Below are positions 9,954-19,294 of a stretch of DNA of 64,000 nt, in pieces. The position numbers were made by a program, and so were the translations under genes. Every line of letters begins with the position of its first letter. Within the stretch, counting starts at the first letter, position 1. Under the pieces are notes generated by a model. That model had not been told where the DNA came from, made no database searches, and worked only from the letters and a program-made list of their open reading frames with translations. Source of the stretch: JARBAU01 sp029237525 (GTDB lineage: Archaea; Thermoproteota; Nitrososphaeria; Nitrososphaerales; Nitrososphaeraceae); NCBI GenBank assembly GCA_036555705.1, contig DATBKT010000132.1:83223-147222 (forward strand). The letters run 5' to 3'.

Positions 9954-10025
9954 ATGATCTACAATATCTGAATAAGCGATAATATTATGTTCTATTTCTC
10001 TTCGCGTGGTAGATGCGTTATTATG

Positions 10026-10035
10026 TATTTATATA
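10026..10035 (-). promoter_or_regulatory. TATA-like box of the MEDS-like gene
   Basis: The sequence TATATAAATA on the minus strand sits about 25-30 bases before the region where the coding character of the MEDS-like protein begins. That is the usual archaeal distance from TATA box to transcription start. If used, it would give an mRNA starting near 10000-10008. Confidence 0.35.
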
Positions 10036-10120
10036 TTCATTCTATTCATATGTAAAAATTTCTTGGTAAAAGTTTAATTGATAAGTATTATTAGATGCCA
10101 ATTCGTACTATTAACAATAA

Positions 10121-11503
10121 ATGAATCTTAGGGTAAATCGTGCTATTGATTCCAATATGAAAGATGTCGTATCTGATCTTCAAAATCTCATTAAGCAGTC
10201 AAGCATTACTTATGATAAGCAAAATCTAACTAAATGCGCACAGCTTGTGGCAAGTATTATGACTAAATCTAATTTCAAGACAGAGTTAATTTATTTAAGT
10301 GAAAATGAAAAAGATGGAGTGCCTCCTATAGTCTATGGAGAGGTTAAATCGCGATCAAATCCTTCAGGAAAGACTATCTTATTTTATAACCATTATGATG
10401 TTCAGCCTGTTGGACCTATCGAATTATGGAATTCCGCAGATCCTTTCAGTGGCCATGTTGAGGGTAACTATATTTTTGGTCGTGGTGCATCAGACGACAA
10501 AGGCGAGCTAATTTCTCGAATTAAGGCCGTTGAATATCTTTTAAAGGAGACGGGCGATGTTCCATGTGATGTAAAGTTTATCGTGGAGGGGGAAGAAGAA
10601 TTAGGAAGTTTACATATCCTGGACTTTCTTACTAAATATAAGAAGAAGTTTGCTTGTGATTGCATAATTTGGGAATTTGGCACCGTAGATTCGAATGATA
10701 CCGCAATCATACATTTAGGATTGAAGGGAATATTGAGTGTTGATTTGATCGCAACGGGTCCCTCTCATGACATTCACTCAAGCTTAGCAGTCTTGGTAGA
10801 AAACCCAGCTTGGTTATTAGTGCGAGTTTTAGGGACAATCTGTGACAATAGCGGAAATATTCTGATAAAAGATTGGTTTAAAAATGTGAAACCCACGACG
10901 GATGAAGAGATCAGCGCAATAGCTAATGAGCAGTTTGATGTAGACAAATTTAAAACTGAATACGGAGTACTGAAATTTACAAATAATCTGGAGGGAGCTC
11001 AATTAAGAAAGGCATTAATTGAAATGCCGACTTGTAATATCTGTGGTATTACATCCGGCTACACGGGTCAAGGTAGTAAGACAGTATTACCGGCAAAAGC
11101 GATTGCAAGGGTAGAATTTAGATTAGTCCCTGACATGGATCCGGCAACACAATTCGCTCGACTTCAGACTCATTTATTTGAAATGGGATTCGGTGATTCC
11201 ATAGATTTGAGGATGATTGATGGCGAGATGCCTTCGAGAACATCAATAAATGACCCATTTGTAAAGATAGTTAAAAGAGCTGCATTTGATGCATTTGGAA
11301 ATGCAGTGATTAGTGTTTCTTCTGCAGGCTCAGGTCCGATGTATAATTTTAAGAAAGTACTAGGAGCACCATGTGTTTGTATAGGGGGATCTTATATATA
11401 TAACAAGTCACATTCTCCGAACGAGTTCGCTAGACTGGATCTAATTAATAAGGCAACTAAATGCATGGCGAATATAATACAAGCTTGTGGTTTTGTTGGT
11501 TAG
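10121..11503 (+). CDS. M20-family metallopeptidase (dipeptidase/ArgE/DapE-like)
   Basis: A 460-residue zinc exopeptidase. Metal-site motifs are in place: NHYDVQP (90-96, His91 ligand and Asp93), GRGASDDKG (120-128, the bridging Asp), VEGEEELGS (155-163, catalytic Glu and ligand Glu), and a C-terminal SHSPNE carrying the last His ligand. A lid domain lies between about residues 200 and 310. M20 enzymes remove amino acids from small peptides or deacylate amino acids in the cytoplasm; this subfamily is close to Xaa-His/CNDP-type dipeptidases. The start ATG follows an AT-rich tract. It stands alone, so the substrate is unknown. Confidence 0.88.
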   Translation: MNLRVNRAIDSNMKDVVSDLQNLIKQSSITYDKQNLTKCAQLVASIMTKSNFKTELIYLSENEKDGVPPIVYGEVKSRSNPSGKTILFYNHYDVQPVGPIELWNSADPFSGHVEGNYIFGRGASDDKGELISRIKAVEYLLKETGDVPCDVKFIVEGEEELGSLHILDFLTKYKKKFACDCIIWEFGTVDSNDTAIIHLGLKGILSVDLIATGPSHDIHSSLAVLVENPAWLLVRVLGTICDNSGNILIKDWFKNVKPTTDEEISAIANEQFDVDKFKTEYGVLKFTNNLEGAQLRKALIEMPTCNICGITSGYTGQGSKTVLPAKAIARVEFRLVPDMDPATQFARLQTHLFEMGFGDSIDLRMIDGEMPSRTSINDPFVKIVKRAAFDAFGNAVISVSSAGSGPMYNFKKVLGAPCVCIGGSYIYNKSHSPNEFARLDLINKATKCMANIIQACGFVG

Positions 11504-11826
11504 TTCTTCGTTCAAGATTTATTCAGAATCGTATTGACCCTAGAATTATTAACTGCATAATGTTCGATATTATAGTTTGGTAACTTTAATGTTCATTTCT
11601 TTTGTCAAACCCATTATTGCCATCCTAGCCGTGCTCTAAGCTGCGATATAAATTCATGGTCTTATGATATCGCCTGCGACTGTTGTCTGGTCTGGTGGTT
11701 CCATCAATGAAGAAAAACGGATTTTAAATACCTTGTGAAAATAAGTATTCACTTTGGACGATTTTATTATTGTCTTTTCGTAGACTGACAATTATCGATT
11801 CTTGGACAATGGCTCTCTTCTACATA
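11504..11826. other. Convergent gap, no gene
   Basis: This lies between two genes that converge on it. No convincing frame was found; a few protein-like words on the minus strand around 11620-11680 are interrupted by stops. Confidence 0.35.
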
Positions 11827-12630
11827 CTAAGCAACTTGTAGCACTGTTTCATAAATCGCAACAAGGTGATTCGTATTCAGTCCTTTAGCCGAAGACCCTG
11901 TTGATTTACCAGCATCGTCATATGTTAAAGATATGAGGAGCAAGTAGTTGTTTGGATGAGTATCGACGCCAACAAGTAACTTGTTATTTGCGAAAGCCTT
12001 TTTCATATTCTTTCCATGTTCTACATTAAAACTCGATATCGGTTTCCCTACAGTTTTAATCTGTGATAGCGTACCGTTCACATCTACATTAGCTTTCAGT
12101 AATTCTGCTTTTGCTGTAGTTGGCATAGTTCCACCGCTAATCTGAATTCCTATTGTGTCGTTCGGCTTAACACTCAATGAATTTAGAGCTACCGTGGCAC
12201 CAGTGCCGCTCGAGAAATTACCAAGAAAGAAACCATTAGTAATAATGCCCATAAGTTGCGTGGGCCTGATAGCCTTCCAAGTAAGACGACCCTCAGTTTG
12301 ACTTTGTAAAGATTCATTTTGAATAATCTTAACCTTAGGAATCGTAATTCCTGTGACGTTTCGTGTCAAGTGGCCATAACTTGTGCTATCCAAGGTACAG
12401 TTACAAGTGTTATTCGTACCGACTCTTTGTGCAAAAGCAGGTTTAATTAACAAATTCAAAGACGGCTCGATCGGCGCGAAGGAAAGATGAAAATGATTTG
12501 CCGTTGGAATTCCAGGCAATATCTGAATCACTAGGCATGTAACCAAGAACGCAGCGAAGCATCTTCCTTTGGCAAGCCTTGCCTTTGAATTCCTTTGAAA
12601 ATTGAGTTTAATTGAATTTGGCATCCACAA
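11827..12630 (-). CDS. Exported unknown protein
   Basis: A 267-residue protein with a long basic N-region (to about residue 22), a hydrophobic segment (FAAFLVTCLVIQILPGI) and an AFAQ cleavage-like site near residue 67, so it is probably exported. The mature part is beta-rich with many Asn/Thr sequons (NVT, NES, NFS, NDT, NGT), suggesting N-glycosylation outside the cell. A CNC motif follows the signal. The second secreted protein at 16045-16671 shares the AFAQ-type signal end. No domain is recognised. An internal start nearer the hydrophobic stretch is possible. Confidence 0.6.
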   Translation of the reverse strand: MWMPNSIKLNFQRNSKARLAKGRCFAAFLVTCLVIQILPGIPTANHFHLSFAPIEPSLNLLIKPAFAQRVGTNNTCNCTLDSTSYGHLTRNVTGITIPKVKIIQNESLQSQTEGRLTWKAIRPTQLMGIITNGFFLGNFSSGTGATVALNSLSVKPNDTIGIQISGGTMPTTAKAELLKANVDVNGTLSQIKTVGKPISSFNVEHGKNMKKAFANNKLLVGVDTHPNNYLLLISLTYDDAGKSTGSSAKGLNTNHLVAIYETVLQVA

Positions 12631-13283
12631 ATTTGCTCTATAATTGTCGTAATGTTGCAGGACTATAAATTCACTACGGTTAAATAATCCGAAAATTTAC
12701 TAAAAGTATTCTTACTATCTGTATATGAGAATTATCCAGTATCTATCGTTACCCCCATTTACCGGTTTCGTTAAGAGCAATCGGGATACCGCTGCGTTAT
12801 ACAGGTAATTATCTAGTACTTATAACTGTGTCCCTGATGGAAAAATAATCAATATAATTTAATTTCGATAACAATTTTGATAAAATGAGGAGTATATTTT
12901 TGTAATTTTTGAATGATGATCTTGTTTATGCCATAATGTTGTAAAATTAATTAATGGTACCAACAATGCTCCAATTCCCCTTTTTTTGGCAAGGTGTAAG
13001 TAAATGCTGCAAGTACTTTGGACATATCGCATAGCCACGTTCGACCACGTTAGATCGAAGGTGGTCCAATAGTATCTGGCACACTGAAAGCGCATCTTGG
13101 TATTCTTCGCATATTAAAAAGGAGACTGACCTGATTTACACTTGTACTAAATGCAATTATCTCGAGAAATTCAACTAAGACATGCAATCAACTAAGATTA
13201 TTGCAGCTATTAATTCATAACAAAAGAGAACAGAGAAAAGTCAGAAAGGAATTTTAATGCCTCTTTCAACTACGAAGTATGAA
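12631..13283. other. 650-base gap, no intact gene
   Basis: A minus-strand 78-codon frame (12859-13095) is rich in Trp/Tyr/Cys and unlikely to be real. A plus-strand frame ending at 13178 contains a TCTKC pair that hints at a zinc-ribbon relic, but it has no start codon and only one CxxC. Neither is called. Confidence 0.35.
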
Positions 13284-14618
13284 CTAGAGTATTGGAATTA
13301 TTTTATATATGGTTCCTCTACCGAGCGAAACTACATACAGATATCCGTCAGGACCAACTTCCATATCTGATATACCGCCAAAATTAGACCCAAAAATCAG
13401 TCCGCTTGTTTCGTTATCTGTGTCGGCCACTCTATCAATAAGCGGACCATGTAGTGCTAGACTTGTTCTATTTGCGTCAAGCTCAAAGTGAAATATTCTA
13501 CCATGGTGAATATCGGATACGAAAATATCATTCTCGTAATTTTTCCCCAGTTTTGAAGAGTTAAAGAACAGTATCTTGGTAGGACCTGTTGTATCATGCC
13601 ATGTAAACTCAGGATCACTATATTTCCCTTTACCGCTAAAGGTAACTAACTGAGAATAGTCGAAATCCGGAGGAGCTTTTCCCTGCACTTGCACCCAACC
13701 ACTATTGAATCCCGGATTCACTACATTAATTTCATCATCGGAGCCAGCTCCATTTTCAGTGTCCCACAATATATTGGTCAAGGGGTCAAAACTTAAACCA
13801 AAAGTGTTACGAATGCCGTATGCGTAATACTTGTTTAAAGGATTCTCAGCCCCTAGGATTCCATTTCCTACATGTTTTCCATCCTGAGTAATTCTAAGTA
13901 TTCCTCCAGTGCCATCGGCTGGGCCCCCGTCTGCCACATTCTGTGCTTGACTACTGTGGCCATCTACATCTCCTATAGGAACGTACAAATTATTGTCTGG
14001 ACCAATTATTATAGAACCAGCATTGTGTCGTGGTCCTGGATTAGCGGGTAGATCCAAGACAAGTTTCGGATTAATTAGTTTCCCATCAACATACTCGTAT
14101 CTGTAAACACGGTTTGCCACGGACGTACCACCATCAGTATGAGCTCTAGTCGAAGGGTTTGTATTTTCAGTAAAATACAAAAATACGTTCTTGTGTCCAC
14201 TGCTATTATTAGCAACGGCTATGCCAAGCATTCCCCTCTCAACTTGAGATTCAACATTTGCCTTTAGGAGCGGAGTGCTCAGTAACTTCCCATTTAGTAT
14301 TCGCTCTACAGTTCCCTTTGCCTTCTCAAGAACGAGAATGTCGTTATTTCCTACGAATGCCATCGTTGTGGGAAGGCTTAAACCGCTTACCACTTTTTCT
14401 ACTTTCAGATGTGAATCCTTTAATGTAGGTTCTCCGGAATTGTGTGCAAACAATGAACCTGGTATCTCCATAACTCTTGCAGGTACGTTGCTCGTAGAAT
14501 TTACAATGTTACCCTGTGCTAGTGTTAGCTGATATTTCAAAGGAAGTGTAATGTTCAAACCTATAGACGCCAAGATAATAACACCAAATAACAGGAACAG
14601 GCTCATTCGCATTTCCAA
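13284..14618 (-). CDS. PQQ-dependent sugar dehydrogenase family (GSDH) beta-propeller, exported
   Basis: A 444-residue protein with a signal segment (about 5-35, FLLFGVIILASIGLNITL) and a six-bladed propeller of the glucose/sorbosone dehydrogenase type. Visible landmarks are VVSGLSLPTTMAFV (76-89), LEKAKGTVERI, the RHNAG active-site motif (197-201), IIGPDNNLYVPIGD, the long GDVDGHSSQAQ loop, YAYGIRNTFGLSFDP, DTENGAGSDDEIN (Ca/PQQ-face acidic loop) and a final GPDGYLYVVS blade. Relatives oxidise aldose sugars with PQQ outside the cell. Many archaeal members lack a proven cofactor, so the reaction is inferred. It neighbours another exported propeller. Confidence 0.85.
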   Translation of the reverse strand: MEMRMSLFLLFGVIILASIGLNITLPLKYQLTLAQGNIVNSTSNVPARVMEIPGSLFAHNSGEPTLKDSHLKVEKVVSGLSLPTTMAFVGNNDILVLEKAKGTVERILNGKLLSTPLLKANVESQVERGMLGIAVANNSSGHKNVFLYFTENTNPSTRAHTDGGTSVANRVYRYEYVDGKLINPKLVLDLPANPGPRHNAGSIIIGPDNNLYVPIGDVDGHSSQAQNVADGGPADGTGGILRITQDGKHVGNGILGAENPLNKYYAYGIRNTFGLSFDPLTNILWDTENGAGSDDEINVVNPGFNSGWVQVQGKAPPDFDYSQLVTFSGKGKYSDPEFTWHDTTGPTKILFFNSSKLGKNYENDIFVSDIHHGRIFHFELDANRTSLALHGPLIDRVADTDNETSGLIFGSNFGGISDMEVGPDGYLYVVSLGRGTIYKIIPIL

Positions 14619-14846
14619 CTTATTACTTAAATTCGGACTTTATTATTAAATGCATCTCAGATGTTTTCAATTTTAATGTGTACTAGAAACACTGGGTTAA
14701 CTTCTATAGGGTATCTAAATGTAAAAGAGAAAAAAACGACGAATAATTTGCCTGAGGATTGATCAACTGCATTTCATAGTGTGCAAGGTCTAAGAAAAGA
14801 AGGGCGGATTCGGAGATAATTGTATGGTTCTCTAAATTTCGTGGGT

Positions 14847-15701
14847 CTACCTGCCTGTTGAGAAATATTGGACTCTACTATTTCCACCATCGACAACATA
14901 TACAATACCCTTGGGATCGACAGTGATTCCTATCGGACTTTCGAACTGGCCATCGCCACTACCAGCAGATCCCCATTTTGTTATAAAGTTTCCATTGCTA
15001 TCAAACTTTTGAACTCGATCATTGCCCCTGTCTACAACAAATACATTATTTGCTTTATCTACGGCAACATCTGCCGCATTTATAAACTGGCCATCGCCAC
15101 TACCAGCAGATCCCCATTTTGTTATAAAGTTTCCATTGCTATCAAACTTTTGGATTCGGTTATTCTCACCTAAATCAGCCACATAGACATCTCGTTTGGA
15201 ATCAACGCCAATTCCACTCGGGTTTATAAACTGCCCATCGGATAATCCCGTTGAGCCCCATGAAGTAATGAAAGTTCCGTTATTAGTGAATTTCTGAACT
15301 GCTGTCTCAGCGTTTCCTAAGTCAGTTACATATATGCTGTCATTAGAATCAGCTGCGAGCTGGGCAGGATTGGTAAAAGCTCCAGGCCCAAAGCCTAGGT
15401 TTCCCCATGAAGTAATGAATGTTCCGTTATTAGTGAATTTCTGTATTTTATTACTGACTCCTGTGAAATCTCCCACATACACATTTCCATTGGAATCCGC
15501 AGTTATGCCACCTGGCTGAGAAAACATGCCGTGGCCTATACCTTTTGATCCCCATTTTCCTACAAAGGAATACTGCTCCGGGCCAGCTGAGTATACCTGG
15601 TGAGTAGTTATAATTCCCAATATGAGAAAGCTAATTAGAACCGAACCGCATAGATAGATGCAAAAACCGCTAATTTTAGGATTTTTCTTTTGCTCTAGCA
15701 T
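14847..15701 (-). CDS. Exported NHL-repeat beta-propeller
   Basis: A 284-residue protein with an N-terminal hydrophobic segment (about 13-35) and five to six NHL repeats of about 47 residues. Each repeat follows the pattern 'KWGSxGxGxGQFxxPxGIxVDxxGNVYVxDxxNxRIQKF'. NHL propellers bind proteins, glycans or small ligands. Here the domain is all there is, so it is probably a surface binding protein. Two adjacent repeats are identical over 68 bases at DNA level, pointing to recent duplication or gene conversion. It lies next to the GSDH-type propeller on the same strand, 228 bases apart, so a shared role at the cell surface is possible but unproven. Confidence 0.82.
   Translation of the reverse strand: MLEQKKNPKISGFCIYLCGSVLISFLILGIITTHQVYSAGPEQYSFVGKWGSKGIGHGMFSQPGGITADSNGNVYVGDFTGVSNKIQKFTNNGTFITSWGNLGFGPGAFTNPAQLAADSNDSIYVTDLGNAETAVQKFTNNGTFITSWGSTGLSDGQFINPSGIGVDSKRDVYVADLGENNRIQKFDSNGNFITKWGSAGSGDGQFINAADVAVDKANNVFVVDRGNDRVQKFDSNGNFITKWGSAGSGDGQFESPIGITVDPKGIVYVVDGGNSRVQYFSTGR
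14944..15152. repeat. Two identical 68-base copies inside the NHL gene
   Basis: Positions 14944-15011 and 15085-15152 are identical and spaced 141 bases apart, exactly one 47-residue blade. The other blades differ much more at DNA level, so these two were homogenised recently. Confidence 0.85.
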
Positions 15702-16044
15702 GAATTGGGATTGGACTCTTCCGTATATAAAAAATTAACTATCAAAAATAACATTTCATCTGATAAATGATGCTAACGACCTCCAACAGCTTACTCCTGG
15801 TGGAACCTTCATCTGAAAGTATTCGGATACTTAGTTCGTTTGCAGAACCATGTGCTTGTACCGCATTGAATACTGAGAACAAAGTCGGGATATTTTCGCT
15901 AAAGGCTCGAATATAATGATGTTGAGATTCGGCAAAACTTGAGTAGTAGAGCTCAATTAGGGATTCTGACTGATTTTTATAGTATCCATGTGTTGTCGTG
16001 AAGGAAAAAATGACGAAAAAGATAGGTGTGATCTAGATGTGGGG
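15702..16044. other. Gap without recognised gene
   Basis: No frame with protein character on either strand; it separates two exported-protein genes. Confidence 0.35.
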
Positions 16045-16671
16045 TTAGTGACTTGCTCCTCTAGGCGACATTGGTCTGATTTGAGGATTGACCTCAAACC
16101 CGAAAATTGGAGTACTTCCATAATGATTCTTAATTTTAATTGGATCCATCCATACGCTTATCACATTATTTCCAAGGAACTTGATGCTCACTGGAATATC
16201 AGTAATCGGCCCATTTCTCATACTTGCAGTAACCGTGCCATTGAATTCCTTTGTATTATTACTCGGGGATGTGACTTTCAATAATTTGAAGTTGGTGATT
16301 GTGTGAGAATGTAAGGCAGATCCATTTACCATGACCATTCTAAGTGCTGCATCAAATACTGGGGTAAACGATTGGTTGCCCTGTTCAGTGGTGGAGTTCG
16401 ATAATGCATTTAATAGATTTGATTTCCAGTGTCCGGAAAGAACCCATTCCGGCTTGCCGGCCTTATCAAGTTGAACACTTGAAATAGTACCGAACTTGTA
16501 ATGGCCTTCTCCGATGGGGTACCCAGGTTGTGCAAATGCCGTCATCCAATTCATTGAACCAATGACAACGACGATTCCAAATGTCGTGACGAGTAAAGTA
16601 GCAACGGTGACCATAGTTAATGATTTATTGGTAGATGTATTCGAGCATTTATTTCTCCTCTCTGTTGACAT
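16045..16671 (-). CDS. Exported unknown protein with AFAQ signal end
   Basis: A 208-residue protein. A Ser/Thr/Asn-rich basic N-region is followed by a hydrophobic helix (about 19-43, MVTVATLLVTTFGIVVVIGS) and TAFAQ, a likely signal peptidase site near residue 48. The mature domain is beta-rich. It holds GHYKFGTISSVQLDKAGKPE and ALHSHTITNFKLLKV, and ends with IFGFEVNPQIRPMS. Several NxS/T sequons suggest external glycosylation. I associate this layout with secreted proteins of soil ammonia-oxidising archaea, but no function is known to me. Confidence 0.65.
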   Translation of the reverse strand: MSTERRNKCSNTSTNKSLTMVTVATLLVTTFGIVVVIGSMNWMTAFAQPGYPIGEGHYKFGTISSVQLDKAGKPEWVLSGHWKSNLLNALSNSTTEQGNQSFTPVFDAALRMVMVNGSALHSHTITNFKLLKVTSPSNNTKEFNGTVTASMRNGPITDIPVSIKFLGNNVISVWMDPIKIKNHYGSTPIFGFEVNPQIRPMSPRGASH

Positions 16672-16792
16672 CAGATATCATTATTGACTATGCGTGCTTT
16701 ATACCTAACTAATACTCAATCTAGAATGAAAATTTGATTATTTTTCAGATGTATTACTTGTGAATAGATATTTCAAGGAGCTCCTCTTTTAT

Positions 16793-17413
16793 TCAAGGCT
16801 TGTTTTGTTCATTATGTAACACTACGGCTGAATTCACTAATGCAGAACTTGGCGCCAAAATAGTGTCTCCTTGATCAGATAACAACCTTGTATAAAGTAG
16901 TCCTATTTCAACGATTGTCCCTGTATTGCCAAAGACTGTTATTCTATCACCAATCTTGAACGGCCGCGTAAGTGAAAGATATAATCCTGCTATCATATTA
17001 CCTATAACAGTTTGCGAGGCAAAGGCAAGTATTAAGCCCGTTACAGTAGTGATAGACGCTGCTAGAAATGGGTCATTGCTAAGGTATGAAAGGATTATAG
17101 CTGCAAATATGATTGCTGCGGTAATTCTTACGAAAGCCTTTATTGCTTTCGCAGTTTCGCGAAAGTAATCGCGTGTCACCCTATAGATCGCTTCACTTAC
17201 GACTTCTATGAAGAAATATCCAATAATTCCTACCTCTGCTATCTTTATGTATCTCAGATAGGTTTCGGGAATCGTGCCTTCTAAGAAAAGGGTGATGACA
17301 CCGACAGACAAAATAAGTATTATGCCTGTCACTAGTGTTTTCTTGAGCGACTTAACCTTTGTTTCGTGTTCTTTGACATGATTTCCGTTCTTGTCTATCC
17401 GCCTATCTGTCAT
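16793..17413 (-). CDS. Short MscS-type mechanosensitive channel
   Basis: A 206-residue protein with a charged N-terminus and hydrophobic helices at about 27-45, 54-79 and 95-112. The pore helix and beta domain of MscS follow: SITTVTGLILAFASQTVIGN (120-139) and LYLSLTRPFKIGDRITVFGN (144-163), then IVEIGLLYTRLLSDQGDTI. It ends soon after the beta domain (NSAVVLHNE) and lacks the large C-terminal alpha-beta cage of E. coli MscS, as many archaeal homologues do. It should release osmolytes on hypo-osmotic shock. Divergent from the gene at 17866. Confidence 0.85.
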   Translation of the reverse strand: MTDRRIDKNGNHVKEHETKVKSLKKTLVTGIILILSVGVITLFLEGTIPETYLRYIKIAEVGIIGYFFIEVVSEAIYRVTRDYFRETAKAIKAFVRITAAIIFAAIILSYLSNDPFLAASITTVTGLILAFASQTVIGNMIAGLYLSLTRPFKIGDRITVFGNTGTIVEIGLLYTRLLSDQGDTILAPSSALVNSAVVLHNEQNKP

Positions 17414-17865
17414 GATCTATGCCTAAATACTAGAGTTAATTGGGCCATCTCTTAACTTTGACTATTGTAAGAACCCTTGATTCGGTGCATAAGCTCACGC
17501 GACAGTCATATTAAGCTGAATTTAATACTTGCTCTGAACCCTATTAAATCGATTAAATTGCAACGGTCAACAAATTCATTACTGACATATTTTTCAAATC
17601 AATAAGATCGATTTAAGGTTAAGGCATTGTAACGGTGTCGTAAGTGGACTCAAGTCTGCTAGAAATTTGAGTCTATCTCCTACAGCATAGTACGATGTGA
17701 TGAAAGCTTAAGCATAGACTGTAAATCGAAATTGATATTCGTCATCGATCTAGTATACAGAAATAGATCAAACCATTCTACGCATCCACAGAGTTACTAG
17801 TAACGGGCCTTGCGATGATATATTTTTAAATTGCATAGCAGCCAATTGAATATTGTGCATTATTA
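17414..17865. other. Divergent promoter region
   Basis: This lies between the divergent MscS gene and the small protein at 17866. A TATATTTTTAAA element at 17820-17830 precedes the GTG start at 17866 by about 36 bases, a plausible TATA box for a short leader. No other gene was seen. Confidence 0.4.
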
Positions 17866-18201
17866 GTGGGATATGATTTCGATTCCGATTCTGGTACAGA
17901 CTCATCTCCTTTTTCCAGAATGTCTGGAAAGAAAATGGCTGCGCTTGCTATTTTGGTGATTATTGGGGCGGTTTTCGGCGTTCAGTTCCTTTTCGGTTTT
18001 CCTCTAAAAGATCTTTTTAGGAAGGATGTTACTGATACTGCCAGAGTTGTAATTAAAGATGATCAAGGTACATGTATAGTTGAATCATCCGATCGTGAAC
18101 CACGCTCAATTCCGAATTGCCATTATAAAGTTGGTGATTTATTGACCATTACATATAAGGAGGGTACTGTACCAATTGAGAAATATCAGTTGAAAAGTTA
18201 A
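17866..18201 (+). CDS. Single-pass membrane unknown protein
   Basis: A 111-residue protein from a GTG start. A Ser/Asp-rich cytoplasmic N-tail is followed by one transmembrane helix (about 24-46, MAALAILVIIGAVFGVQFLF) and a small external domain with two Cys (GTCIVESS and PNCHYKVG) that could form a disulfide. The small domain is strand-rich (DTARVVIKDD, DLLTITYKEG), like a compact beta barrel. It precedes the oxidase genes by about 390 bases on the same strand; a link to them is only positional. Confidence 0.6.
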   Translation: MGYDFDSDSGTDSSPFSRMSGKKMAALAILVIIGAVFGVQFLFGFPLKDLFRKDVTDTARVVIKDDQGTCIVESSDREPRSIPNCHYKVGDLLTITYKEGTVPIEKYQLKS

Positions 18202-18589
18202 CTATCCATTTTATTGTCAAGGGAATTATTTATCAAATTTATGTTGTAAAGTGATGCGAGCTAATAATTTAAGTAATGTATCACTATGGAGAGGTTTGTC
18301 ATAAGAATGTTTCATAGATTAATTTTTGCAACCGCATTTGTTTCACTTAAACAAGATCAAAACTTGCAGTTGACCCGATCATCATTTATTACCTGAATTA
18401 TACACTTTTAGTTCCATATTTTAACTCGAATATACATTTGAATATTCTGCATTGGAAAGTCACGAATTGTAAAGCCCAAAGAAAATGACTATTCTACGAA
18501 AATAAGAAATTCAAATCTACGATTATGTTTGGACTCATATTGAGACGATTCCAGAACTAGAAGACACATCTTTTAATAGTGAAGAACTC
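18202..18589. other. Upstream region of the oxidase cluster
   Basis: No gene seen. AT-rich, probably holding the promoter for the cupredoxin-coxB-coxA set. I cannot single out one TATA box with confidence. Confidence 0.35.
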
Positions 18590-19279
18590 GTGTCTCAACC
18601 TTACTTTATGACAGTCGGAGGACCACCTAAACCATACATTGTTAACCGTCGTGTAGTATTGATTATATGTTTCATATTGTCTATTTCTGCAATACTTACA
18701 ATAGGTGCAGGCCTATTTTCAGACATTCCTAAAAATGATTCATTGAAGGATCTATTGAGTAAACTATCGGTTACATTCCACTTGCCATTAACCCCGTCAA
18801 CGAATTCGAATCCTACATCGCAACATTTGAAAGTTGACAAAAAATTAGTTCTTTTACAACATGAATATGGGTTTAATGGGACTACCGGAGGGCCAACAAT
18901 TTCTCTCACCAAAGGAGAGATAGTTCAAATCACAATAATTAACGCTGGAAATATGGCACATAATTTTGGAATAGCCAAACTGTCTAAACAGAGCCTAGAT
19001 CTACTTAATAAAACAAACAATGAATCTCTGACTGAACGCGTGAAAAATATTCCTTATTCGGCTTTGTCATCTATTCCGTGTCCTGGTTGTATCCAGAAAT
19101 TTGCCAAAGGTCATATCAATTCTTTTATTTTACCAGGTGCACGTGCTCAGATCACTTTTCTTGTTCAAGAGGCAGGTAATTTTAAATACTTTTGTATGGT
19201 ACGAGGTCATTTATGGTTAGGTATGATGGGAGATTTTGTTGTCCATGACTCTGGATCTGAAAAAATTGGAACATCTTAG
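18590..19279 (+). CDS. Membrane-anchored cupredoxin (plastocyanin-like blue copper protein)
   Basis: A 229-residue protein from a GTG start. One N-terminal transmembrane helix (about 22-43) anchors an external cupredoxin domain (about 85-220). Type 1 copper ligands are visible: His124 in NMAHNFG, Cys202 and His207 in YFCMVRGHLWLGMMG, and Met212 or 213. An insertion of about 50 residues between the first His and the Cys loop carries an extra CPGC pair (164-167), not part of the classic site. It is the first of three tightly spaced genes with CoxB and CoxA, so it probably delivers electrons to the oxidase, matching the copper-rich electron transport known for ammonia-oxidising archaea. Confidence 0.85.
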   Translation: MSQPYFMTVGGPPKPYIVNRRVVLIICFILSISAILTIGAGLFSDIPKNDSLKDLLSKLSVTFHLPLTPSTNSNPTSQHLKVDKKLVLLQHEYGFNGTTGGPTISLTKGEIVQITIINAGNMAHNFGIAKLSKQSLDLLNKTNNESLTERVKNIPYSALSSIPCPGCIQKFAKGHINSFILPGARAQITFLVQEAGNFKYFCMVRGHLWLGMMGDFVVHDSGSEKIGTS

Positions 19280-19294
19280 AACAAGTAAATCGTC

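Noticed and set aside
12859..13095. 78-codon minus-strand frame
   Set aside because: Composition unlike neighbouring genes; no domain or promoter.
13026..13178. Plus-strand frame ending in TCTKCNYLEKFN, possible TFS-like zinc-ribbon relic
   Set aside because: Only one CxxC pair, no start codon, and spacing does not fit the TFIIS/TFS ribbon well.
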